Origin: Adhaeretor mobilis
GTDB taxonomy: Bacteria; Planctomycetota; Planctomycetia; Pirellulales; Lacipirellulaceae
Length of the DNA stretch: 64,000 nt
NCBI RefSeq assembly: GCF_007741515.1
Contig: NZ_CP036263.1
Coordinates: 5,567,178-5,631,177 of the forward strand
Direction of reading: 5' to 3'
Made by a program: the position numbers and the translations under genes. The notes under the pieces are model-generated. The model did no database searches. It was not told where the DNA came from and was given only the letters and a program-made list of their open reading frames with translations. The first letter of the stretch is position 1. The number at the start of each line of letters is the position of its first letter. Below are positions 41,164 to 50,800 of the stretch, piece by piece.

Positions 41164-42468
41164 CTACCTCGACGCAACCTGCCCAAACAACTGCTGCCAA
41201 ACCAAACCAGCAGCAATTAGCGCGAGCCCCACCACCCAAATCCTCGGCTCCACCCAGAACGCTAGCGACAGACACGCGGCAAGTCCCAGCCACGGGATGA
41301 ACCGCGGGTAAAGCCGCTCCGCTTCGCTCAGTCGCGTCGCGGCCAAGTTCGTGATCGCGTAGTACACCAACACCGTGAACGCGCTGAACGACCACGTGGT
41401 TTTCACATCGCCCAGCAGTGTGAGCCCAGCGATGAGCACGCCCACAGCAACCACCGCGACCGTGGGCGTTGTGCCGCTGGCGTTGATCTTCGCCAAGCCA
41501 CTCGGTAAATCGCCACGTCGACCCATCGCCAGGGCTACGCGGGAGAGACCCAAGATGAGGTTCAGCAGCACGCCAGCCATGGCGGTCAGTGCACCGAGAA
41601 CAACCAGCTTTCCGGCCCCCGCTTCGTAGTAACTGTTTGCTACAGCTTCCAGCGGGGCACCGTTGTGCGCGACAACCTCTGCCAAGGCGGGAGCCCCCAG
41701 AATCGTGACGCACGTATGTCCAACGGAAATGTACAGCACGGCCGACACAGCAAGCGTTAGCAGGATGGCCAGCGGAATTGTACGCCTGGGGTTCATGACC
41801 TCCTCGCCAAGGGTCGCAATACGCCCATAGCCCGTAAATGCCACGAACATCAGTGCACAGGACTGGAGAAATGAGGCGGCGGAGTCTTCACGGGCAAAGA
41901 ACGGACCAAGATAATCGTTTCTGATCCCCTCAGTATTGAGCCCAACAAGCACGAACCTCGAAAGCACATACAGCGTGAAGGTCACCATCGCGATATTCAC
42001 CCAGTTGGAACGTCGCAACCCGCTGAGCACCAGCAGTGTCATCAGCGCTACCACGCCACACGCAATAGGCACCAGCCATTGCGGATCGTACTTGCCAAGA
42101 AAGCGTGACCCGTAGCTCGCCAGCCCCAGCGCAGCCGTCGCGGCCGAGGCACTTTTCGCGCACAAAAACATCCAACCTGCTGTGAACCCCAAGCGCGGGT
42201 GCAGCCACCGATAGCCGTACTCGTAGGTGCCGCCACTGACCGGATGATTGGCTGCGAGCTGCGCACTGCTGAGCCCGTTAAGCAGTGCCACCACCGCCGC
42301 CACCGATATGGCCAACACTACCGACGCGCCCGTCACGCCGGCGGCGATCCCGATGCTCACAAACACGCCAGTACCCAGAATCGACCCGAGCCCCATCATC
42401 ATCGCGCCAAATACGCCCACTTGGCGTTGCAGCTGTTGGGGGGTGGCGTGCGAATTCGGGCTGGTCAT
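41164..42468 (-). CDS. APC-family amino acid permease
   Basis: A 434-aa product from ATG 42468. Twelve membrane segments can be drawn; the first reads VGVFGAMMMGLGSILGTGVFVSIGIAAG, with the G-S-x-I-G-T-G-x-F motif that binds the amino acid backbone. ANHPVSGGTYEYGYRWLHPRLGF and AFTGYGRIATLGEEVMNPRRTIPLAILLTL are further APC hallmarks. It imports or exchanges an amino acid. The longer frame to 42519 is not needed. It is a single gene, upstream of an inverted repeat at its 3' end. Confidence 0.9.
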   Translation of the reverse strand: MTSPNSHATPQQLQRQVGVFGAMMMGLGSILGTGVFVSIGIAAGVTGASVVLAISVAAVVALLNGLSSAQLAANHPVSGGTYEYGYRWLHPRLGFTAGWMFLCAKSASAATAALGLASYGSRFLGKYDPQWLVPIACGVVALMTLLVLSGLRRSNWVNIAMVTFTLYVLSRFVLVGLNTEGIRNDYLGPFFAREDSAASFLQSCALMFVAFTGYGRIATLGEEVMNPRRTIPLAILLTLAVSAVLYISVGHTCVTILGAPALAEVVAHNGAPLEAVANSYYEAGAGKLVVLGALTAMAGVLLNLILGLSRVALAMGRRGDLPSGLAKINASGTTPTVAVVAVGVLIAGLTLLGDVKTTWSFSAFTVLVYYAITNLAATRLSEAERLYPRFIPWLGLAACLSLAFWVEPRIWVVGLALIAAGLVWQQLFGQVASR

Positions 42469-42764
42469 CCGTCCATTATTTGCACAGATGCACGCAGTGG
42501 GAACGGAGAAAACCCCCAAGCCAGGAAAGTCCTACGAGACAAGTATGTTTTGAAGTTCGCCAAGCACCCACTTCACACATTTCGCGCCGGTGCTTGCACC
42601 GCGATGTAACTAGTTCGCAGCGCCAACTAGGAAAGCGCTCTGAGAAAAAACCTTCGCCCGTGCAGCCCTAAGATAATAACTCTGGACTACCTCGAGAGCG
42701 GACGAAGTTTCGTTAGCGTCATTGCGAAAACGCAATTTCGAAATTGTTGCCTGCATCAATCCAC

Positions 42765-42839
42765 TTAGACGCGTTTCGCAAAGTAGATGATGAGTAGAAC
42801 CAACAAAATGGTCCCTAAAATTCCGCCGCCAAGATACAT
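42765..42839 (-). CDS. 24-aa small membrane protein
   Basis: ATG 42839 to TAA 42765 encodes MYLGGGILGTILLVLLII then YFAKRV. A strong GAGGAG site lies 6-8 nt upstream, which strongly supports translation. One membrane helix with a C-terminal basic tail. No other gene is in the surrounding 640-bp gap (42469-43109). The GGG-x-LG-T-I-L-L start looks conserved in small bacterial proteins; the role is unknown. Confidence 0.6.
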   Translation of the reverse strand: MYLGGGILGTILLVLLIIYFAKRV

Positions 42840-43109
42840 AGCATTCTCCTCAAGTTGTAGGAGTGGCCCGAAGCCTGTAGCCACAAAACGGGAATGCCGA
42901 GACTTCCTCTATTGTGGTCTATAGGAACCCAGATATCCAGACTTCTTGACGACAATTCAGCCATTGCGACATCGATTATTGTGGGAACACAAGAAGTAGT
43001 GAACAGCAGGCCTCGGAGGGAACGGAGCAAATGCTAGACCTTGATGCTCACTTCTGCACTCCTTGCTCCCGAACTCCGTTCTCTCGGTTGCCTTCTGTTT
43101 TGAAAAAGT

Positions 43110-43481
43110 TCATTGTGTTGCGACGTGGTCTCCTTTCTTCTTTTCCGGGGCCACGTCGGGAGATTCCATCAACCAGAGGCCCAAAGTCGCGAGCTGAGCA
43201 ATGATTGCCCCAATGGCTGGTGGCCAAGCGATGCGGATAACTGGCTTCGGAGAAGAGACCCCCCAATCGGTGAAAAACAGCGTTGCGACAATCAAGCATA
43301 CCGTCACTGCGGAAGCGATTCTCAGCCGCCGCTTGTTTTTGGACCTGGCAACGACCATGACCAGCATGTCAACGAACGCCAAGAATGCGACACCCGGGGG
43401 CCAAGGGATGGTAGCGAACATGAATGCCACTACCGCAACAACGGTCGTGAGAACAAGTAAGCGAGCTAGGCTAAATTGCAT
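43110..43481 (-). CDS. Small membrane protein of planctomycete 'FSLARLLVLT' type
   Basis: A 123-aa product beginning MQFSLARLLVLTTVVAVVAF. Four hydrophobic segments cover residues 5-25, 28-45, 55-72 and 85-105; the tail is charged. This start pattern (FSLR-x-LL-x-x-T) is very common in small planctomycete membrane proteins. Function is unknown. It is a single gene. Confidence 0.65.
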   Translation of the reverse strand: MQFSLARLLVLTTVVAVVAFMFATIPWPPGVAFLAFVDMLVMVVARSKNKRRLRIASAVTVCLIVATLFFTDWGVSSPKPVIRIAWPPAIGAIIAQLATLGLWLMESPDVAPEKKKGDHVATQ

Positions 43482-43623
43482 TGAGGCACCCCAAGGTTAG
43501 TGGGCCAGCTTCACTTGCCTCTTCAGAAAATCCCAGGTCGATAGCGGCCAAGGCACGGGCTAGGGGGCGGCAATCCCCGACGGGCATCGATCGGCCAGCT
43601 GCCGCGCTACGAGCGAGATCCTT

Positions 43624-43836
43624 CTAGTCGTCCCAATCGTCCTGCTCCTCAGCTTGCTGTTGAAGCCCATACAGCCCCAGCACGCGCAGCTCGTCCTTGC
43701 TCAGCCGAATCCCCTTGTGCTTCTTGAGCGCCTTGCGAATGCGCTTCTGCACTTTCTCAATCGTCTCGTGTTCATCGCCAGAAAGACGAATCCCTCGCCA
43801 CATGCGACGCCGAACCATTTCAAACAGGTGCTTCAT
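43624..43836 (-). CDS. Small charged protein
   Basis: A 70-aa protein rich in Lys/Arg and, at the end, Asp/Glu (EQDDWDD). It reads MKHLFEMVRRRMWRGIRLSGDEHETIEKVQKRIRKALKKHKGIRLSKDELRVLGLYG and is predicted to be helical. No family was recognised; it might be a nucleic-acid-binding or regulatory protein. It lies next to family C REP and RAYT-1. Confidence 0.5.
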   Translation of the reverse strand: MKHLFEMVRRRMWRGIRLSGDEHETIEKVQKRIRKALKKHKGIRLSKDELRVLGLYGLQQQAEEQDDWDD

Positions 43837-43868
43837 GCCCGCAGTCTAACGGATGGGGGTGACGCGGC

Positions 43869-43989
43869 GTAGGGTCCGCTGTGCGGACCAAAAAGAACCA
43901 CCAGCCAACCCCAACCCAAGGGCCAAGGGCCAAGGGCCAAGTCCGCACCAAGGCTATCCCAACTCATCGGTCCGCACAGCGGACCCTAC
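43869..43989. repeat. Family C REP unit, 3' side of RAYT-1
   Basis: GTAGGGTCCGCTGTGCGGAC, about 80 bp with CCAAGGGCCAAGGGCCAAG, then GGTCCGCACAGCGGACCCTAC. The final GTAG (minus strand) provides the TAG stop of RAYT-1. Confidence 0.9.
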
Positions 43990-44546
43990 TCACCGGCGTC
44001 ATCCACACTCGCTGCTGACTTGGGCTGGCCGGTACCGCAGCCCCAAAGCTTCGCGTACACTCCCTGCCCAACCCAACGGTGGAATGACGAATGGGGCCAT
44101 TGGTGCGGGCACTCGACGTAGCCGTGCTTCACCGGATTCCAATGCAGGTAGTCGAAGTGAGCCTCGAAATCCTCGACATCTTCACAGGTGTGCTCCCAGA
44201 AACGTCGCTGCCAAACACCGCGTCTACGATTCTTGTCTCGCGAAAGGGAAGTCGGTTGCTCCACGCCACCCGCATCGAGATAGCGTTTCGTAAATTCTTT
44301 TTTGAGCCACGCCCAGCGAGTGGAGTAGTTCGCATCGCCACCCGGCAGAGACCAGATCGTGTGCAAGTGATCTGGCAGCAGCACCACTGCGTTCACCTCA
44401 AACGGCCAGCGCGACTTCGTTTCGCGAAACACATCGCCGAGGAGTTTGACGTTCGGTGCCTGAGAGAAAATCGGTGCATTCCGTTCCGTCTTGAGCGTAA
44501 AGAAAAACGTCCCGCCCGGCACAAAGAAGCGTCGATAGTTCGGCAT
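43986..44546 (-). CDS. REP-associated tyrosine transposase, RAYT-1
   Basis: A 186-aa product from ATG 44546 (MPNYRRFFVPGGTFFFTLKT). HUH motif PDHLH (His60 and His62) and catalytic Tyr133 in FDYLHWNPVKHGYV are present; RRRGVWQRRFWEHT is the family block. It cuts single-stranded DNA at REP palindromes and can move them. It is embedded in family C REPs on both sides (43869, 44598), and its stop codon is the TAG of the REP. The copies at 16911, 45878 and 47787 are probably its products. Confidence 0.9.
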   Translation of the reverse strand: MPNYRRFFVPGGTFFFTLKTERNAPIFSQAPNVKLLGDVFRETKSRWPFEVNAVVLLPDHLHTIWSLPGGDANYSTRWAWLKKEFTKRYLDAGGVEQPTSLSRDKNRRRGVWQRRFWEHTCEDVEDFEAHFDYLHWNPVKHGYVECPHQWPHSSFHRWVGQGVYAKLWGCGTGQPKSAASVDDAGE

Positions 44547-44597
44547 GCCTCCAGCGTAATTCGCACACAACCCAAACACAACGTATTTGTGCAAACC

Positions 44598-44893
44598 GTA
44601 GGGTCCGCTGTGCGGACCAAAAAGAACCACCAATCAACCCCAACCCAAGAGCCAAGTCCGCACCAGCGCCTTCCCAACTCATCAGACCCGTAGGGTCCGC
44701 TGTGCGGAAAGAAAAGAACCGCCAACCACCCCCAACCCAAGAGCCAAGTCCGCACCAGCGCCATCCCAACTCACCAAACCGTAGGGTCCGCTGTGCGGAC
44801 CAAAAAGAACCACCAGCCAACCCCAACCCCAACCCAAGAGCCAAGTCCGCACCAAGGCTATCCCAACTCATCGGTCCGCACAGCGGACCCTAC
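44598..44893. repeat. Three tandem 91-92-bp family C REP units
   Basis: Units start at 44598, 44690 and 44781. Each has GTAGGGTCCGCTGTGCGG, an AACCCCAACCCAAGAGCCAAG block and a CCAACTCATC block; the last unit ends with the inverted GGTCCGCACAGCGGACC. With 43869 they frame RAYT-1. It is not a CRISPR array: units abut directly with no variable spacer. Confidence 0.9.
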
Positions 44894-44928
44894 TAAACTG
44901 GTGTATGCTCAACGAGGCTTGTCGATGA

Positions 44929-45774
44929 TTACTGTTTTCCGTTGTACTCGCCAAGCTGGGCATCTTCGGGAAGATGCTCGGACAAGACGAACTTAGGGCG
45001 CTGGTGGTCATTGACGAAGGCGGCTAGATCGATAGCTTCCTGAGTCGTCAGCGTCGCATCGTCGAGCGGCATGGCTACTATCAGCCATGAAGCCAGCTTG
45101 TTGACGCGGCTAAGTCCTGCTCCGTCATTGTACGAATTCTCGCCCCAAACCGGCGGCCCGTCCTCGCTGCCGAAACCATCCTCGCCGTGACAGTACGCAC
45201 ATAGGTCCGCATAGAGGGTTGCTCCACGCTGCTTGTTGGGCTCGAATTCTTCCAAGTTCAGTTGCGGTGTGTGATTCGGACCAAGCGGCTTCTCAGCATT
45301 CATCTGCAGCTTGCTGCCCTGGGACAGCCAAGTGATGTAGGTCGTGATCGCTACCGACACTCGGCTGCCATTGGGCGGACGAATCCCGTTCTGGCTCCGC
45401 ATGAAACAGTTGAGAGCACGGTCTTCAAGCGTGATTACTCGCTGCTCCCGCGGCGACCAAGCGGGATAAGCGGCTGCCGTTCCAAGGAAACTTCCCGCAG
45501 ACGCATGCCTGCCCGAGTCGAGGTGGCAAGACGTACAATTCAGCGAATTGCCCACGTACTGCTTCGAGAGCGGATGCTCGGAAGTGCGTCTGACAATTTC
45601 CTCGCCAAGCCGTACAACCTCGCCAAGCTGGCCCGCCGGGTAGGTACCTTCGGCGGTCGTGCCTTGCGGTTCGGAATGCGATACCCCTGAGAAGACAACC
45701 AGCCCACTAACACAAAATAGCAGGATCACTCCTCTCGCCATCCGACGACGGTAGTTGCAACCGTTAGACATCAT
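44929..45774 (-). CDS. Dihaem cytochrome c of TsdA type (thiosulfate dehydrogenase-like)
   Basis: A 281-aa product; ATG 45774 has AAGGA 7 nt upstream. Residues 1-34 form a signal peptide. Haem sites are CTSCH (80-84) and CAYCH (192-196). LNCTSCHLDSGR, YPAWSPREQRVITLEDRALNCFMRSQNG and ITTYITWLS match the first domain of TsdA, which oxidises thiosulfate to tetrathionate in the periplasm. The second haem domain ends with AIDLAAFVNDHQRP. The active-site Cys or Met ligands could not be fixed. It lies between the two REP blocks. Confidence 0.8.
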   Translation of the reverse strand: MMSNGCNYRRRMARGVILLFCVSGLVVFSGVSHSEPQGTTAEGTYPAGQLGEVVRLGEEIVRRTSEHPLSKQYVGNSLNCTSCHLDSGRHASAGSFLGTAAAYPAWSPREQRVITLEDRALNCFMRSQNGIRPPNGSRVSVAITTYITWLSQGSKLQMNAEKPLGPNHTPQLNLEEFEPNKQRGATLYADLCAYCHGEDGFGSEDGPPVWGENSYNDGAGLSRVNKLASWLIVAMPLDDATLTTQEAIDLAAFVNDHQRPKFVLSEHLPEDAQLGEYNGKQ

Positions 45775-45877
45775 GAGATTTCCTTACAGCACAATTTCAT
45801 GCGATGGAGCCAAGCCAGAAGCAAACCCTTCACAGGCTCGCCCCTCATTAAACTCTCAGATTATAACCCATCGGCCC

Positions 45878-46004
45878 GTAGGGTCCGCTGTGCGGACCGA
45901 AAACATAGCCGCGCAGCGCCCAAAGAACACGGGCAGTACCAACCCCATTGGTAAGATTCACGACGGGGCAAAACCAACCCATCGGTCCGCACAGCGGACC
46001 CTAC
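45878..46004. repeat. Family C REP element, 3' side of the OLD-like gene
   Basis: GTAGGGTCCGCTGTGCGGAC ... ATCGGTCCGCACAGCGGACC then CTAC. It ends 7 bases from the stop of the OLD-like gene. Confidence 0.9.
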
Positions 46005-46010
46005 TTGACT

Positions 46011-47684
46011 CTACTCGCTAGGAATTCCTTTTCGATCTGAATTACCCAGCCATTTCCCTATGTCATCGAGAAATTTCCAGACATCGCCTTCTGAAGGATT
46101 CAGATAGCTAGAGTCATTTGGATCGTCTCCCATCAATTCAAAAGTTTCTATGAGCCAGGGCGGGCCATGGCCATTCGACTTCAATTCAGGGAGCCATGAC
46201 TCCAATTCACCGCATCTAACTACAAATAGTCCGTAAGAATCAAGCTGGTCAAATAAATCATTTGCTGCTTGCCGCCCTTCATTACCAAGGACTTCTATTC
46301 CGCCGTCGCGTTTCATATCCTTCCCGGTTTCGTCCATGCCACCACGGAGTACAGATCGACTCTGCCCCAGACCTAACTTACTCATGTCAGGGATATTTCC
46401 AGCTGCCAAAAAGTTTTGCCAGTCCTTTCCGCCATTCTTCACGATGTCAATGTCAACAATTGCCGCAGAAGGTATGCCGAGTTCTCTTAAAGGCTTCACG
46501 ATTTCGTGAATCGTCGTCTTGTTCTGAGCATTCAAGAACAGACAGTTGGGGATGCCCCTCGGTGGGTCAAGTCGTTGCAGCCTCGTGTTGATTTCATCAT
46601 AGAACGCACGATCTGTGTCGGATTCTGTGACAATCACCGACTCATAGAATAGGCCCTGGAGGACACCAGTCGAACGCAACAGGGGCTTACGCATTAGCTC
46701 CAATAGCTTGTCTGATGCTAGGCATCGTGCCGTGCCCACGTTATCTCTATAGGTAAGCCGTACGATGTTGACCCTTGCACCGGACTGGACACATCCCATA
46801 ACAAAGTTTGCGCTGTGAGTAGATGCAAATATCCGTTTGTTTGTGTCGCTAGCCGAGCCGACGATTTCTTTGCCTAGCTTGTATGAGAGTGCCGGATGTA
46901 GAAATGCTTCTGGCTCGTCAACCAGTATTATGCGGGGGTCGCCTGCAATTATTTCTGTGATTATCCCCGCGAAAGCTTTCGTCCCATCACTAGCCGTTGC
47001 TATTTCCGGTGCTCTCCTGTGAAATTCAACTGCTTTTCCTGTTATGCCCCTTTCGTGTTCTTCAGTAGGAGGCTCGATGTCGGAAAGGCGAACCCTTAGC
47101 TGCCCTAATTTAGTCGGATCCAAAACAAAGTATTTTCCAAATGCTTCGTAAACAATACGCCGCACGTCAAACCGTTTGTCATTGCTCCTAAACAATATAT
47201 CCAACGGTGATTCGGGAGGTGCTTGCAAATCAGTCATCGAAACATCGTTTAGGAGGTTAATTCGTCGACGCCCATCGAGCATTAAGACAAACATATTCAT
47301 TAGGGTTTTGCAAAACTGCCGCTTGTGAGCCTCAGGATTCTCTAACCAAGTAATGAGATCTTCGAAATCTACCTTTGTTCTCAGTTTCCCTCGACCTATA
47401 AGTACCTCCCCTTCCTTGAGTCTTGCTTTAGGCCCTGGTTCGACGACAAGCTTCTCGGCGAAGTCTCTGGACGGCTCAAATCCCGAACCACTAAGAGAAA
47501 CCCTGTCCAGAATCACGTCATTTGTATTCTTCAATCCTCTTTGGCAGTAACCTTGGATCTCTTGGAGAACTTTGCTTTTGCCAGAGTTATTTGGGCCGAC
47601 GAAAACCGTGACAGGCGTTCCATCCAGGTGAAGTGAAGCACCATATGGGTGAGCGCCAAATTTTAGTGAAATTGACTCAATCAT
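46011..47684 (-). CDS. OLD-family ATPase with TOPRIM nuclease domain (defence candidate)
   Basis: A 557-aa product from ATG 47684; the extension to 47840 reads through the REP. The ABC-type ATPase has Walker A GPNNSGKS (30-37), Walker B IILVDEPEAFLHP (about 285) and switch FASTHSANF. The TOPRIM domain follows with VIVTESDTDRAFY (Glu) and AAIVDIDIV (Asp-x-Asp). This is the single-gene class 1 OLD layout: ATP-controlled nuclease, known from P2 Old and several anti-phage systems. The gene is visibly more A/T-rich than its neighbours and sits between family C REPs, which points to acquisition. Confidence 0.85.
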   Translation of the reverse strand: MIESISLKFGAHPYGASLHLDGTPVTVFVGPNNSGKSKVLQEIQGYCQRGLKNTNDVILDRVSLSGSGFEPSRDFAEKLVVEPGPKARLKEGEVLIGRGKLRTKVDFEDLITWLENPEAHKRQFCKTLMNMFVLMLDGRRRINLLNDVSMTDLQAPPESPLDILFRSNDKRFDVRRIVYEAFGKYFVLDPTKLGQLRVRLSDIEPPTEEHERGITGKAVEFHRRAPEIATASDGTKAFAGIITEIIAGDPRIILVDEPEAFLHPALSYKLGKEIVGSASDTNKRIFASTHSANFVMGCVQSGARVNIVRLTYRDNVGTARCLASDKLLELMRKPLLRSTGVLQGLFYESVIVTESDTDRAFYDEINTRLQRLDPPRGIPNCLFLNAQNKTTIHEIVKPLRELGIPSAAIVDIDIVKNGGKDWQNFLAAGNIPDMSKLGLGQSRSVLRGGMDETGKDMKRDGGIEVLGNEGRQAANDLFDQLDSYGLFVVRCGELESWLPELKSNGHGPPWLIETFELMGDDPNDSSYLNPSEGDVWKFLDDIGKWLGNSDRKGIPSE

Positions 47685-47786
47685 TCGGCTTTTCCAAAAA
47701 CAATTCCGTTCCAAAAAACCGCCAGCGACCAACCAAGTTTCCTCGGCCAGTCGCTGACGGCTAATGTCTCTTTCAAGCAACTCATC

Positions 47787-47807
47787 GGTCCGCACAGCGG
47801 ACCCTAC
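47787..47807. repeat. Family C REP palindrome carrying the nrdJ stop codon
   Basis: GGTCCGCACAGCGGACC then CTAC. Read on the minus strand its GTAG provides the TAG (47806-47804) that ends nrdJ. Confidence 0.9.
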
Positions 47808-50800
47808 GAGCAACCCATCGAGTTCCCGCAGTTGTGGCACAGGTAACAGTTCCCGTTCCGCACGGTGATGCTGCCGCAGTTGTCGCAGCTGGGGGCGTCG
47901 GTTTGGAAGCCGGCGAATTGTTCGCTGCGGGCGGCTACCGATGACTTGTTGTCGCCAGATTGGTCGTCCTTCACCATGACGCCGGCGCGTTCTAACAGGC
48001 GGTGGCTGTAGCCGTTTGCTAAATCGCCCTCGGCATTCTTCGAGCCGTTTACGTGGCCATTCTTTGCGGGGGACGATTCCACGTCGGAGGCATCGGCTAC
48101 TGAGGGCGAGTCGGTACCGGTCGAATCCTGACCACTCTTTGGCCCGCTAGCCTTCTTGGCAACGGGCCCGCTCTCGGTGGGCTCGGCTTCTTTCTTCGAA
48201 GCCGATCCACTGGTCGACTCTTCCGGCGGCAAGCCCAGGCTCGCTTCGCGGTATCCAGGCAAGAACGCAATGCCCAACCAACGGAAGATGTAATCGATCA
48301 GGCTCTTGGCGATCCGGATGTCCGGGTTCTTGGTGTGGCCCTGCGGTTCGAATCGCATGTGGGTGAACTTGCGAACGTAATCTTCCAGCGGTACGCCGTA
48401 CTGCAGGCTCATGGAGACGGCCGTGCCGAAGGCGTCCATGATGCCGCCGATGGTGCTACCTTCCTTGGCCATGGTGATGAACAGCTCGCCGGGGCGGCCG
48501 TCTGGGAACATGCCGACGGTGATGTAGCCCTCGTGACCGGCGACGCTAAACTTGTGCGTCTTGCTATCACGCGTGTCGGGTAGGCGTTCGCGACGCGGCT
48601 TGGCCGTCAGGGCAGCTTCCTTATCTTTCGCCTTGTCGGCCTCGGTGCTGGTATTTAGCGGTTGGCTATCTTTGGAGCCATCGCGGTAGATCGCCAACGC
48701 CTTCAGACCCAGCTTCCAACCATCGACGTACGCCTGACCGATTTCCTCCGGCGTGGTATCACGCGGCATGTTGACCGTCTTGCTGATTGCTCCCGAAAGG
48801 AATGGCTGGGCGGCGGCCATCATCGTCACGTGAGCTTGCCAAGCGATACTACGAACGCCGTTGCGTGGGGTGAACGCACAATCGAACACGCTCAAGTGCT
48901 CAGGCAGCAAGTCGCTTGCGCCTTCGATCGTGTCTTCCTTCTCGATGTAGTCGAGAATCGACTCGATCTCAGGCTGGTCGTAGCCCAGGGTTTCCAATGC
49001 CTTCGGCACCGTTTGGTTCACGATCTTCAGCATGCCACCGCCGGCGAGTTGCTTGTACTTCACCAACGCGATGTCGGGCTCGATGCCCGTGGTGTCGCAA
49101 TCCATCATGAAGCTAATCGTGCCGGTCGGCGCGAGCACCGTGGCCTGAGCGTTGCGGAAGCCGTGCGATTTGCCAGCAGCAAGCACACGGTCCCACGTTT
49201 GGCGAGCGTCATCGACAAGCGCCTCGGGGCATTCCTCGTTGATGTGCTCAACCGCTTGACGATGCATGCCCATCACGCGGAGCATCGGGTCGCGATTCTC
49301 TTCAAACCCATCGAACGGACCAACCGCTTCGGCCAGTTCCGCACTGGTGAGGTTCGCTTGGCCGTGTAGCAGTGAAGTGATCGCACCGCACACGCCCCGA
49401 CCGGCGTCGCTGTCGTAAGCCAAACCATTGCTCATCAACACGCTGCCCAGGTTGGAGTAACCCAAACCGAGTGGACGGAATGCATGACTGTTGCGAGCGA
49501 TGTCTGCCGTGGGGTAGCTGGCGTGATCGACCAGAATTTCCTGAGCGATGAAGAACAAGCGACAAGCTTTCTTGAAGCCGGTGGAGTCGAAGACGCCATC
49601 GTCGCCACGGAACTTCATGAGGTTGATGCTCGCCAGGTTGCAAGCCGTGTCGTCGAGGAACATATACTCGCTGCACGGGTTGCTGGCGTTGATTCGCCCG
49701 CTATTGGGGCAAGTGTGCCAGTTGTTGATCGTGGTGTCGTACTGCACGCCAGGATCGCCACAGTGCCAAGCACAGTCGGCCATGCGATCAACCACTTCGC
49801 GGGCCTGGTAGGTCGGACCTTCCTTGCTGCTATCGGTGACCCAACGCGTGGTCCACGGCTCGTCCTTCTCGACGGCATGCATGAAGTCGTCCGTGAGGCG
49901 GACCGAAAGGTTGGCGTTTTGGAACATGATCGAGCTGTACGCTTCGCCATTGAAGTTCGACTCGTAGCCGCCCTTTTCGATCAGCACGTGCGCCTTCTGC
50001 TCTTCCTTCCACTTGCACTCGATGAACTCCATGACGTCCGGATGCCAGACTTTAATGGACTGCATCTTGGCAGCGCGACGCGTCTTGCCGCCACTCTTCA
50101 CCACGGCTGCGATTTGGTCGTAGACCCGCATGAACGAAAGCGGCCCCGAAGGATTACCACCACCGGCCAGCTTCTCACGATGGCTTCGCAATGTGGAAAG
50201 GTCGGTGCCTGTGCCCGAGCCGAACTTGAACAGCATGGCCTCGCTGCGAGCGAGCTCCATGATGTCTTCCATGTTGTCTGCGACGTGCTGAATAAAGCAG
50301 GCGGAGCCTTGGGGGTATTCGTACGGGTTGTCTGGCTGCACAACGTCTTTCAAAGTCGGATCCCAACGCCAGTTGCACTTCGCACCCTCCACGCCGTACT
50401 GATGGAACAGGCCCACATTGAACCACACGGGCGAGTTGAACGCACCGACTTGATGCAGGCACAACCAGGAGAGGTCGCGATAGAAGCGCTCCGCGTCTTC
50501 ATTGCTGGCGAAGTAGCCATCTTCCAGCCCCCAATCGGTGATGGTGCGCGTGACGCGATGCACCAACTGGCGAACACTGTACTCACGCTCATCACTACCG
50601 ACTTCGCCGTAGAAGTACTTGCTGCAGATAACGTTGGTAGCGAGTTGCGACCAGAAGTCGGGCACTTCGCAATTGGTTTGCTCAAACAGCACCCCGCCAT
50701 TCTCATCCTTGATAGCAGCACTGCGGATTTCCCACTTCACCGTGTCAAACGGATCGGCGACGCCCTCGGGACAGAAGTCGCGGTCGATCTTCAAGCGTCC

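Noticed and set aside
44598..44893. Tandem 91-bp repeats that could be taken for a CRISPR array
   Set aside because: Units are too long, abut directly, have no variable spacers and carry REP palindromes; no cas genes are near.
48335..48583. GGTTCGAATC-like T-loop sequences as possible tRNA
   Set aside because: The matches (48345, 10430) fall inside conserved coding regions and no cloverleaf can be drawn.
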